Source: Flavobacteriaceae bacterium (GTDB taxonomy: Bacteria > Bacteroidota > Bacteroidia > Flavobacteriales > Flavobacteriaceae). Taken from it: DNA of 14,594 nucleotides. The notes under the pieces are model-generated. The model was given only the letters and a program-made list of their open reading frames with translations. It was not told where the DNA came from and ran no database searches. The stretch spans positions 1 through 14,594 of the forward strand of contig WGDF01000016.1 of assembly GCA_015493405.1 (NCBI GenBank). Reading direction: 5' to 3'. Positions 1 to 6,584 of the stretch are shown here, piece after piece (within the stretch, counting starts at the first letter, position 1; each line of letters starts with the position of its first letter). A program made the translations under genes and the position numbers.

Positions 1-7
1 AGTTAAG

Positions 8-43
8 AAAAGGGCTGTTTCAGATTATGAACAGCCCTTTTTG
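8..43. terminator. Bidirectional intrinsic terminator
   Basis: A perfect 12-bp stem (8-19 with 30-41) with core GGGCTGTT/AACAGCCC encloses a 10-base loop. It is flanked by A-runs on the left and a T-run on the right, so it can act on both strands. On the minus strand it lies about 55 bases past the stop codon of the formiminotransferase-cyclodeaminase gene and is its likely terminator. On the plus strand it would end a gene lying to the left of the window. Confidence 0.85.
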
Positions 44-97
44 ATACTAAACTGCTATTGAGATGGTATCTTAGTAAATCTTTGCAAGTCGTGAAAA

Positions 98-1795
98 TTA
101 TTTCATCTGCGCATCAACCAAAGCTAAAATCTCAATTTCTTTAGCTTGTGCTTGTTCTAAAATAATTTTGGCTTTATCCAATAATGTTTGCGCCTTAGAT
201 CGATCCTTCAAACCTGCCGCATTAATTTTGACATTGTAAAAAGCACCATAAACACCGGTTCGTGCAGCCATAGCACCCACGGCTACATCGGAGATGGAAG
301 CCGGTAAACCGGTTTGTGCCATTTCAAGCATTACTGCCATAGAATCATAAGCAGTTTGCATTACTTTTAAAGGAATTTCGGTGGCATATAAAGTCGCTGC
401 TTCAATGGCTGCCGCTCTAACTTTTTTATCTTCATCCGATTTTTTCGGCAGCTTAAATGCAGCCATTATTTTATTAAAGGCCTGAGTGTCTTCATCGACC
501 AAATGCATCAAATTTTCTTTATATTTTTGCCCTTTTACCGCCCAATCGGAATAATATTGCCAACGCTCATCCCAACCGCGTTTATGAGAAGATAAATTGG
601 CCACCATAGTTCCCAATGAAACACCAAGTGCTGCGGTATAAGCAGCTATTGATCCACCTCCGGGGGCCGGCGCTTCAGAAGCAGTCAAATCGGCAAAATC
701 TTTAAGTGTAAGATCGACCAATTTGGAAGGCGCCTCATCTTCTAAAAGATATTCTATAATCTTTTCTTTCGGATTAAAAGGTTTCAAATCGTCAGCCCCC
801 AATGATTTTACGGCAATCAGTATTTTCTCACTTTCAGAAATCCCCAAAGACCGTTGTTGTTTAGTCAAGAAATAATCAGCCGCATCAAGCATGACTTTTT
901 TAGGAACCAACCCTATGATTTCCGAACCGGTTACACGCACACCTCTTTGATCGGCTGCTTTAACAGACGCGTCAAAAACCAAATGCACCGGAGCTGCCTT
1001 AATATTCGTAATATTATAAGAAACTTGCGCAATACCATATTCTTCAATAAACCAACCGATACCTTTAACCCCTTTAAATTTGCCCGGAATACGCACCGGC
1101 TTACCATTTTCATCCAGGACTTTTTTTCCTGTAATAGGATTGCCTAAACGTTTTACACGACCGGCCTCTCTGATATCAAAAGCAATAGCATTGGCGCGAC
1201 GGGTTGAAGTTGTATTTAAATTAATGTTATAAGCCACTAAAAAATCGCGCGCAGAAATAGCTATCGCCCCCGATTGCGCTACGCTATCATCAAAAATATT
1301 GGGACCAAAATCGGGCTGCCAATCAGGATTTTGTAATTTTTCGGCCAAACCTTCATATTCTCCGGATCGGACATGGGCCAAATTTCGACGTTTATTTTCC
1401 GTTGCTGCATTTTCATAAAAATAGACCGGTATGTGCAATTCTTTTCCAACACGCTCTCCCAATTTTTGTGCATACCGGGCCGTTTCTTCCATTGAAATAT
1501 GAGCAATCGGTACTAAGGGACAAACATCTGTCGCGCCAAAACGCGGATGTGCACCTTTATGCTGTCGCATATCGATTAAATCTTTAGCTTTCTTAATAAG
1601 ACGATAAGCGGCTTCGATAACTTTGTCGGGTTCACCCACAAAAGTGATGACCGTACGATTCGTGGCTTTTCCGGGATCTATATCCAAAAGCTTTACACCT
1701 TCTACCGTTTCTACTTCGCGAGCAATCTCATTTATTTTATTCAAATCGCGGCCTTCACTGATGTTAGGCACACATTCTATCAATTTTTTTGACAT
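98..1795 (-). CDS. ftcD: Bifunctional glutamate formimidoyltransferase / formiminotetrahydrofolate cyclodeaminase
   Basis: This cytosolic enzyme links histidine breakdown to the folate pool. It moves the formimino group of formiminoglutamate to tetrahydrofolate, then deaminates 5-formimino-THF to 5,10-methenyl-THF and ammonia. The 565-residue product is a full-length fusion, close to the roughly 540 residues of the animal enzyme. Residues 1 to about 330 are the transferase (start MSKKLIECVPNISEGRD; the KGAHPRFGATDV motif carries His83, matching the catalytic His of the mammalian enzyme). Residues about 360-565 are the helical cyclodeaminase, with the glycine-rich segment APAPGGGS near 376-382. 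An in-frame ATG lies 30 bases upstream (1825), but the family starts at MSKK, so 1795 is chosen. No hut gene is next to it; it appears to be a single-gene transcript ending at the terminator near position 40. No clear TAnnTTTG promoter was found upstream. Confidence 0.95.
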   Translation of the reverse strand: MSKKLIECVPNISEGRDLNKINEIAREVETVEGVKLLDIDPGKATNRTVITFVGEPDKVIEAAYRLIKKAKDLIDMRQHKGAHPRFGATDVCPLVPIAHISMEETARYAQKLGERVGKELHIPVYFYENAATENKRRNLAHVRSGEYEGLAEKLQNPDWQPDFGPNIFDDSVAQSGAIAISARDFLVAYNINLNTTSTRRANAIAFDIREAGRVKRLGNPITGKKVLDENGKPVRIPGKFKGVKGIGWFIEEYGIAQVSYNITNIKAAPVHLVFDASVKAADQRGVRVTGSEIIGLVPKKVMLDAADYFLTKQQRSLGISESEKILIAVKSLGADDLKPFNPKEKIIEYLLEDEAPSKLVDLTLKDFADLTASEAPAPGGGSIAAYTAALGVSLGTMVANLSSHKRGWDERWQYYSDWAVKGQKYKENLMHLVDEDTQAFNKIMAAFKLPKKSDEDKKVRAAAIEAATLYATEIPLKVMQTAYDSMAVMLEMAQTGLPASISDVAVGAMAARTGVYGAFYNVKINAAGLKDRSKAQTLLDKAKIILEQAQAKEIEILALVDAQMK

Positions 1796-2201
1796 AATAT
1801 ATTTTTTAGGCTTAAAAATAAACAAAAATCCAGTAACAAAAAATGAAGTCAGACTTAATAATAAAAAAGTTTTTGCTCTGTATTGTTTTGTAGGCGTAAT
1901 AATAAATTAGTATTAAGGATCAAATAAGGCTAGTGCTTATCTTTTTTAATAATTTCACCCCTACCGGGCTTATTGGATTTTATTCATTAAAATATTATAA
2001 ATATATCACCTCTTTGGGATTCTTAAAAATTGAATAAGCCTGACAGATATCGGAGTGACATTATTATAATACAACTAACATCTATAAGAATAAGCCCCTT
2101 GACCTTCGATATCCATCGGGAGTGACATTGTTATTTAAGGTATTTTATGCATTACCCATTTAAATCGTTTTGAGTGAAAGTTTTTTCTAAAAAATATTTT
2201 T
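1796..2201. other. Non-coding intergenic stretch upstream of the tRNA
   Basis: This A/T-rich stretch between the ftcD start and the tRNA promoter holds no credible gene. Reading frames that enter it are short and lack family resemblance. Its only visible structure is an imperfect direct repeat (2032-2066 and 2088-2133), listed separately, and a weak 5-bp hairpin (ATAAG/CTTAT) followed by T's near 1924-1947. Confidence 0.6.
2032..2133. repeat. Imperfect direct repeat, two copies
   Basis: Copy 1 (2032-2066) and copy 2 (2088-2133) both open with GAATAAGCC and both end with a TCGG(G)AGTGACATTxTTA block. Copy 2 has about 11 extra bases in the middle, including a small palindrome CGAT-ATCC-ATCG (2106-2117). 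This resembles the dispersed intergenic repeats with a GTGACATT or GTCATTTCGA core that are frequent in flavobacterial genomes. The family assignment is inference. Confidence 0.5.
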
Positions 2202-2202
2202 T

Positions 2203-2229
2203 TTGAATGGGCAAAATATCTTATATTTG
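2203..2229 (+). promoter_or_regulatory. Bacteroidota-type promoter of the tRNA gene
   Basis: A perfect -7 element TATATTTG (2222-2229) follows a TTTG/TTG -33 element (TTG at 2203-2205) with a 16-base spacer. This fits the TTG-N(17-23)-TAnnTTTG consensus of Flavobacterium and Bacteroides primary sigma factors within one base. Transcription would start about 10 bases before the tRNA. Confidence 0.75.
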
Positions 2230-2247
2230 CATTCGCAATTCGTTGCT

Positions 2248-2322
2248 GGACCCATAGCTCAGTTGGTTAGTAGCACCTGACTCATAATCAGGGGGTCGCT
2301 GGTTCGAGCCCAGCTGGGTCCA
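2248..2322 (+). tRNA. tRNA with CAT anticodon, probably tRNA-Ile2 (lysidine type)
   Basis: The cloverleaf folds as: acceptor GGACCCA/TGGGTCC (2248-2254, 2315-2321), anticodon stem CCTGA/TCAGG with loop CTCATAA (anticodon CAT at 2283-2285), T-arm GCTGG-TTCGAGC-CCAGC, discriminator A2322, no encoded CCA. CAT can mean elongator Met, initiator Met or Ile read through lysidine at C34. The C4-G69 and C5-G68 pairs match E. coli tRNA-Ile2, a TilS substrate, and differ from E. coli elongator Met, so Ile2 is preferred. The first acceptor pair is G-C, so it is not a typical initiator. The D-arm has one base more than the usual form: T2271 makes position 13/22 a C·T mismatch or a bulge. Confidence 0.9.
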
Positions 2323-2329
2323 CTTATTT

Positions 2330-2352
2330 AACATTTTTTAAATGTTTTTTTT
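2330..2352 (+). terminator. A/T-rich terminator of the tRNA
   Basis: A 7-bp stem AACATTT/AAATGTT (2330-2336 with 2340-2346) with a 3-base loop is followed by a run of T's (to 2352). It starts eight bases after the tRNA end. The stem is weak because it contains a single G-C pair, but the layout fits a short factor-independent terminator. Confidence 0.55.
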
Positions 2353-2371
2353 AACATATTAAAAAAAGTTT

Positions 2372-2379
2372 TATATTTG
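2372..2379 (+). promoter_or_regulatory. -7 element of the small secreted-protein gene
   Basis: A perfect TATATTTG lies 20 bases before the ATG at 2400, predicting a leader of about 14 bases. No TTG is present at the expected -33 distance. The octamer is the same as that of the tRNA promoter just upstream. Confidence 0.6.
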
Positions 2380-2399
2380 CTCAATATAAGTTTATAACT

Positions 2400-2597
2400 A
2401 TGAAGCAATTTTTGGGACTTTTGGCCTTTGTTTGGCCAACTATTATATTGGCAGGAGGCCATCAGCCTCCCGCTCCATTGAGAGGTCCTGGTCCGCCTCC
2501 GGGTTTAGCTATTGATCAATATTTGTATGTATTGTTTGGCATAGCACTTATAATGATTGTAATCTATAATAAATATTCAAAAAGAAATATCCTTTAG
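2400..2597 (+). CDS. Small secreted/membrane protein with PID-CTERM-like tail
   Basis: The 65-residue product has three parts. Residues 1 to about 19 form a signal peptide (MKQF, then a hydrophobic core ending ILAGG). Residues about 20-37 are a Pro/Gly-rich linker (PPAPLRGPGPPPGL). Residues about 38-65 hold AIDQ, a hydrophobic span of about 17 residues, and a basic end (NKYSKRNIL). This matches many small flavobacterial proteins whose ends read PIDxG, hydrophobic helix, basic residues, which are annotated as PID-CTERM putative sorting tails. Here Pro is replaced by Ala and the Gly by Gln-Tyr, so the signal is degenerate. It has its own promoter and terminator, so it appears to be a single-gene transcript. 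Its function is unknown; it may simply be a bitopic membrane peptide. The coding call rests on the good promoter, the signal peptide and the family-like design. Confidence 0.8.
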   Translation: MKQFLGLLAFVWPTIILAGGHQPPAPLRGPGPPPGLAIDQYLYVLFGIALIMIVIYNKYSKRNIL

Positions 2598-2617
2598 AAG
2601 ATAACATAAAAATAATC

Positions 2618-2649
2618 AAAAAAATCCCGAAAAAATTCGGGATTTTTTT
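2618..2649. terminator. Bidirectional terminator between the small gene and pgi
   Basis: A 14-bp perfect inverted repeat (2618-2631 with 2636-2649) with core TCCCGAA/TTCGGGA and a 4-base A loop is flanked by A-runs and T-runs. It can end transcription of the small plus-strand gene and of the minus-strand pgi operon. On the minus strand the pgi stop codon (2648-2650) lies inside the first bases of the stem. Confidence 0.9.
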
Positions 2650-4210
2650 AGTTTTTAACTCTCTGAATTAGTGCATTGGTAGAGGCATCATGCTGCCTTT
2701 GTGTCTTATTTTTAAGATCCTCTAAAACATTTTGGGCCAAGCGTTTTCCGAGTTCTACCCCGAATTGGTCAAAGGCGTTAATTTGCCATAACCAAGCTTC
2801 CACAAAGGTTTTATGTTCGTAATAAGCCAACAAACTGCCCAGATTTTGCGGCGTCAATTCCTCTAATAATATAGTCGTTGAAGGGCGATTGCCTTCAAAA
2901 TTCTTATAAATAATTTCATTGGAATCTCCAATCATCAGTGCTTCGGCTTGTGCAATCATATTTGCCAATAGAATTTGATGATGTGCTTTAAAACCGGTTT
3001 GAGCATTTTGCTTCTCTGCTATAAAGTTAACCGGTACAATTTTGGTTCCTTGATGTAATAATTGAAAAAAAGAATGCTGGGCATTGGTTCCAATATTACC
3101 CCAAACGATATTACCTGTTTGCCAATTAACTTTATCATTAGATAAGCTAACCGATTTACCATTACTCTCCATAATCAATTGTTGCAAAAAATCGGGCAAA
3201 TATTGCAATTTATCAGCATACGGAATATAGGCCTCCGTCTCAAAGCCATAAAAATTATTGTATAAAATCGTTAAGAAAGCGGCGATTGCGGGTAAATTTT
3301 GATGAAAATCGGCTGTTTTAAAATGCCGGTCCATTTCCGAAGCACCTAATTTCAACAATTGAAAATTCTCAAATCCTATGGCCAATGGAATGGCTAAACC
3401 TGCCGGACTCCACAAAGAATAGCGACCGCCTACCCAATCCCACATAGGGAAAATATTATCAGGATGAATGCCGAATGCTTGTGCTTTTGCTACTTGCGTG
3501 CTGACAGTTGCAAAATGTTTGCCAATGGACTGCGCCCCGAATTTTTGCTTATATATCTGTTGTATGGCACGGGCATTGGTTAAAGTTTCTTGAGTTGAAA
3601 AAGATTTTGAAACCACTAAAAATAAAGTCGTTTCCAAATCAATATGCCGAAGTAAAGCATCTAATTCAAAAGGATCTATATTGGATAAAAAATGCACTTT
3701 TAAATGATTACGATAATCAGAGAGTGCTTTCACGACCATTTTAGGGCCCAAATCAGAACCACCGATTCCGATATTAACAATATCAGTAATAGGTTTGCCG
3801 CTTGTGCCTTTCCAATTTCCTGAAATAACCTTATCTGTAAAATTTTTAATTTTCTTTTCAGTTGCTCTAATCTCCGGAATTACATTTGAGCCATTAACTA
3901 AAACAGCCTGATTGTCTTGTTGTCGCAAGGCTGTATGCAAAACAGCACGTTGTTCGGTTTTGTTAATAATAGCGCCCTTAAACATAGCATTAATGGCCTG
4001 ATGGGTTTGCATATCTTCGGCAAAATCAACCCATAAATCAAGCATCTTTTGGTCCCAACGGTGCTTTGAAAAATCAAAATAGATGGTATTAAAATCAAAG
4101 GTAAAATGCTTTAAGCGATCCGGATCAAAAAAATCCGTGATTCGTTTGTTTTTTATGACTTTAAAATATTGTTCAATTTTGTTCCAACTTTCTTTATTTA
4201 CCGGCTTCAT
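2648..4210 (-). CDS. pgi: Glucose-6-phosphate isomerase
   Basis: This cytosolic enzyme interconverts glucose 6-phosphate and fructose 6-phosphate in glycolysis and gluconeogenesis, and so feeds amino-sugar and cell-wall synthesis. The 520-residue chain contains both family signatures: DWVGGRYSLWSP (258-269) and the C-terminal stretch LWQINAFDQFGVELGKRL (474-491). Likely active-site residues are Glu348 in MESNGKS, His379 in TNAQHSFFQLLHQGT and Lys489 in GVELGK, which match the known catalytic Glu, His and Lys. The sugar-phosphate binding stretches NIGIGGSDLGP (146-156) and SKSFSTQET (201-209) are intact. The ATG lies 8 bases past the murA stop codon, so it is probably the last gene of the DUF493-DUF4290-murA-pgi transcript. 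Confidence 0.97.
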   Translation of the reverse strand: MKPVNKESWNKIEQYFKVIKNKRITDFFDPDRLKHFTFDFNTIYFDFSKHRWDQKMLDLWVDFAEDMQTHQAINAMFKGAIINKTEQRAVLHTALRQQDNQAVLVNGSNVIPEIRATEKKIKNFTDKVISGNWKGTSGKPITDIVNIGIGGSDLGPKMVVKALSDYRNHLKVHFLSNIDPFELDALLRHIDLETTLFLVVSKSFSTQETLTNARAIQQIYKQKFGAQSIGKHFATVSTQVAKAQAFGIHPDNIFPMWDWVGGRYSLWSPAGLAIPLAIGFENFQLLKLGASEMDRHFKTADFHQNLPAIAAFLTILYNNFYGFETEAYIPYADKLQYLPDFLQQLIMESNGKSVSLSNDKVNWQTGNIVWGNIGTNAQHSFFQLLHQGTKIVPVNFIAEKQNAQTGFKAHHQILLANMIAQAEALMIGDSNEIIYKNFEGNRPSTTILLEELTPQNLGSLLAYYEHKTFVEAWLWQINAFDQFGVELGKRLAQNVLEDLKNKTQRQHDASTNALIQRVKN

Positions 4211-4218
4211 ATATTCAA

Positions 4219-5526
4219 TTAATTTACACGTTCAATTTTAGCCCCCAATCGGTTTAATTTGACATCAATAGCTTCATAGCCCCGATCGATTTGTTCAATA
4301 TTGTGAATAATACTTTTACCCTCGGCGGAAAGAGCAGCAATCAATAAGGACACCCCTGCTCTAATATCCGGGGAAGTCATCGTAGTTGCTTTCAATGGAT
4401 TATTGTGATTCAAGCCAATAACCGTAGCACGATGCGGGTCGTTCAAAATAATTTGAGCCCCCATATCGATGAGTTTATCGACAAAAAACAACCGACTTTC
4501 AAACATTTTTTGATGGATAAGCACAACACCTTCTGCTTGAATGGCTGTGACCAAAACGATACTCAATAAATCGGGGGTAAATCCCGGCCAAGGGGCATCG
4601 GCAACACTTAATATAGACCCATCCATAAAAGTTTGTATGGTATAGTGGTCTTGTGCAGGAATATGAAGATCAGTACCTTTTTGTTCCAATTGAATACCGA
4701 GCTTTCTAAAAACCCGTGGAATTTGCCCTAAATTTTCCCAACTGACATCTTTGATGGTAATATCCGATTTTGTGATAGCTGCCAAACCAATCCAACTGCC
4801 AATTTCAATCATATCCGGTAAGACACGATGTCGTGTGCCATTGAGTTTAGCCACACCTTCAATGGTTAAAAAATTAGAACCAATACCTGATATCTTAGCC
4901 CCCATCCTATTGAGCATCTTGGTCAATTGTTGGATATATGGTTCACAAGCCGCATTATATATGGTAGTAATCCCTTGGGCCAAAACCGCTGCTAAAATAA
5001 TATTAGCCGTTCCGGTTACCGAAGCTTCATCCAAAAGCATCTGTGCGCCATGAAGCCGATCTGCAATAACGCCGAAAAAATGCTTACTCGGATCAATGTC
5101 GAGTTTAGCCCCTAATTTGATAAAACCTTCAAAATGAGTATCTAACCGTCTCCGGCCTATTTTGTCGCCACCCGGCTTGGTCATATAAGCTTTGCCAAAG
5201 CGTGCCAACAAGGGGCCCATTATCATTATAGAGCCGCGCAAGCCACTGCCTTGGGTTTTGAAAGCCTCGGATTGCAAATAGTTTAAATTCAGATCGTCAG
5301 CTTTAAATGTATAAGTGCCCTTGGATTTTTTTTGAATTTTAACGCCGAGATTACGCAAGATATCAATCAATTTATTGACATCAATAATATCAGGAATATT
5401 AGCAATTTCGACTTCTTGATCGGTTAACAAGACCGCACTAATCACTTGCAAAGCCTCATTTTTAGCGCCTTGAGGTGTAATCTCGCCTTTAAGGCGGTGA
5501 CCGCCTTCGATAATAAAAGTGCCCAT
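4219..5526 (-). CDS. murA: UDP-N-acetylglucosamine 1-carboxyvinyltransferase
   Basis: MurA catalyses the first committed step of peptidoglycan synthesis, adding enolpyruvate from PEP to UDP-GlcNAc in the cytosol. The 435-residue length is typical. Visible hallmarks are Lys22 in GAKNEAL, the flexible loop KPGGDKIGRRRLDTH (117-131), Asp319 in GFTPDLLS (matching the catalytic Asp305 of E. coli), MFESRLFF with Arg345, and SPDIRAGVSL (385-394). At the loop position that is Cys115 in E. coli this protein has Asp121 (codon GAC, minus strand 5166-5164). In other MurA enzymes Asp here keeps activity but prevents alkylation by fosfomycin. The start codon overlaps the stop of the upstream DUF4290 gene by one base (TAATG), which suggests translational coupling. 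pgi follows after 8 bases. Confidence 0.97.
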   Translation of the reverse strand: MGTFIIEGGHRLKGEITPQGAKNEALQVISAVLLTDQEVEIANIPDIIDVNKLIDILRNLGVKIQKKSKGTYTFKADDLNLNYLQSEAFKTQGSGLRGSIMIMGPLLARFGKAYMTKPGGDKIGRRRLDTHFEGFIKLGAKLDIDPSKHFFGVIADRLHGAQMLLDEASVTGTANIILAAVLAQGITTIYNAACEPYIQQLTKMLNRMGAKISGIGSNFLTIEGVAKLNGTRHRVLPDMIEIGSWIGLAAITKSDITIKDVSWENLGQIPRVFRKLGIQLEQKGTDLHIPAQDHYTIQTFMDGSILSVADAPWPGFTPDLLSIVLVTAIQAEGVVLIHQKMFESRLFFVDKLIDMGAQIILNDPHRATVIGLNHNNPLKATTMTSPDIRAGVSLLIAALSAEGKSIIHNIEQIDRGYEAIDVKLNRLGAKIERVN

Positions 5527-6158
5527 TAGTTGCGTTTTTTGCGGTAATTTTTTTGTTTGTAATGACCGTTATTCTTACGTTTTTTGACCAATTGACTGGC
5601 TTCTCTCAGCTCATTTTCATCAGCTTTTAAGTTAATTTTACCATCAGATAAAATTCTTAAATGTTCAAAAATAACTTCATCACTCACCGAATCTTTATTC
5701 CAAGTTAAATAATTTTTTTTCATATGATTGGCAATCGTCTGAATCAAGCGGTCTTTAAGCTCACTTTCTTCCCATTTTACGGCTTCATCGATCATTTTTT
5801 TGATGATATGTCCATAAAATCTAAATTGATACCCTTTTTTTGGATAAGGTAATTTTTCAGGGCGTTCTTTTAGTTTTTCGGGACTGGGTTTTGGAAAAGG
5901 TGAATCGACATCTAAGTCGAAATCTGCCATTATATACAAATGATCCCAAAGTTTGTGTTGAAAATCGGGCACATCACGTAAATGTGGATTTTGTCGGCCC
6001 AACATATTAATCACAGCTAAAGCATTTTTATTGCGTTTATCGCGATCTTCAATAGTTTTGAGGTAGGCTACCATTTCGTGAATATATCTGCCATATTCCG
6101 GAATAACCAAAGGTTCACGTTCCGTATTATAAGTAAAATCTCTTTCTTCTCTAGTCAT
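5526..6158 (-). CDS. DUF4290 family protein of unknown function
   Basis: This 210-residue protein begins with FTYNTEREPLVIPEYGRYIHEMV and continues with a charged, helical region that includes the segment NMLGRQNPHLRDVPDFQHKLWDHL. The pattern matches DUF4290, a family of unknown function known mainly from Bacteroidota. It has no signal peptide or membrane segment, so it should be cytosolic. The C-terminus (from about residue 190) is strongly basic, rich in Lys, Arg and Asn, and could bind nucleic acid or another acidic partner; this is inference. Its stop overlaps the murA start, and the DUF493 gene ends 13 bases upstream. The coupling suggests a role near cell-wall synthesis or simply shared expression. 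The family call is from memory of the motif. Confidence 0.85.
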   Translation of the reverse strand: MTREERDFTYNTEREPLVIPEYGRYIHEMVAYLKTIEDRDKRNKNALAVINMLGRQNPHLRDVPDFQHKLWDHLYIMADFDLDVDSPFPKPSPEKLKERPEKLPYPKKGYQFRFYGHIIKKMIDEAVKWEESELKDRLIQTIANHMKKNYLTWNKDSVSDEVIFEHLRILSDGKINLKADENELREASQLVKKRKNNGHYKQKNYRKKRN

Positions 6159-6171
6159 TTTATATATTTTT

Positions 6172-6498
6172 TTAGAGGGCTATCAAACCATCAATGTTTT
6201 CCATAGCTTTATAACGATTAATCACTGCTTGAGGATTTTGTTCTTCTGTTATCACGGTAACACTGATATATTTACCCGTTTTGGAAAAATTCTTTTTTAA
6301 ATCAATTTTTTGGGAATCGAAATTCGCCTCCAATTTCTGAAGATTACCCTCTTTATTCGGCATAATAAATTTATACATATATTGAGTCGGCCAATCCGTA
6401 TTTTTTTCCAATTCATCTTTAAGACGGTCATAAAAAACAATCTTTTGATTATTTTTTTCTTCGGGTGATAATTGATTTTGTTCTGATTTATCTGTCAT
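6172..6498 (-). CDS. DUF493 family (YbeD-like) small protein
   Basis: The product from this start has 108 residues. After a polar, Gln/Glu/Asn-rich lead (to about residue 20) comes a small alpha/beta domain: FYDRLKDELEKNTDWPTQYMYKFIMP, then a conserved-looking strand with GKYISVTVIT, ending in INRYKAMENIDGLIAL. This is the layout of DUF493/YbeD proteins, an ACT-like fold sometimes proposed as regulatory; no activity is established here. Two in-frame ATGs lie further upstream (6519 and 6612). A perfect TATATTTG at 6528-6521 would place the transcript start at about 6515, so the ATG at 6519 would not be in the message, and 6612 lies inside pdxH. MTDKSEQ (6498) is therefore chosen. It is the first gene of the group with DUF4290, murA and pgi. 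Confidence 0.8.
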   Translation of the reverse strand: MTDKSEQNQLSPEEKNNQKIVFYDRLKDELEKNTDWPTQYMYKFIMPNKEGNLQKLEANFDSQKIDLKKNFSKTGKYISVTVITEEQNPQAVINRYKAMENIDGLIAL

Positions 6499-6520
6499 AT
6501 TTGAATCTATATTTACCATA

Positions 6521-6528
6521 CAAATATA
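6521..6528 (-). promoter_or_regulatory. -7 element for the DUF493-DUF4290-murA-pgi group
   Basis: The minus strand reads TATATTTG (6528 to 6521), a perfect match to the Bacteroidota -7 consensus, 22 bases before the chosen DUF493 ATG. No good TTG is seen at -33. It lies in the 86-base gap after pdxH and decides the start codon of the DUF493 gene. Confidence 0.6.
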
Positions 6529-6584
6529 CAATATTTTACGTTTGAAATTTGATGAAAAATGATGAGAGGATAAAAAGAAAGAAA

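Noticed and set aside
1796..1825. Longer ftcD start (10 extra residues, MFIFKPKKYI)
   Set aside because: The formiminotransferase family begins at the MSKKLIECVPNISEGRD block; the extra residues look like translated leader.
1623..1910. Plus-strand frame reaching from ftcD into the intergenic region
   Set aside because: Most of it is antisense to ftcD, the remainder has no family resemblance, and no promoter is visible.
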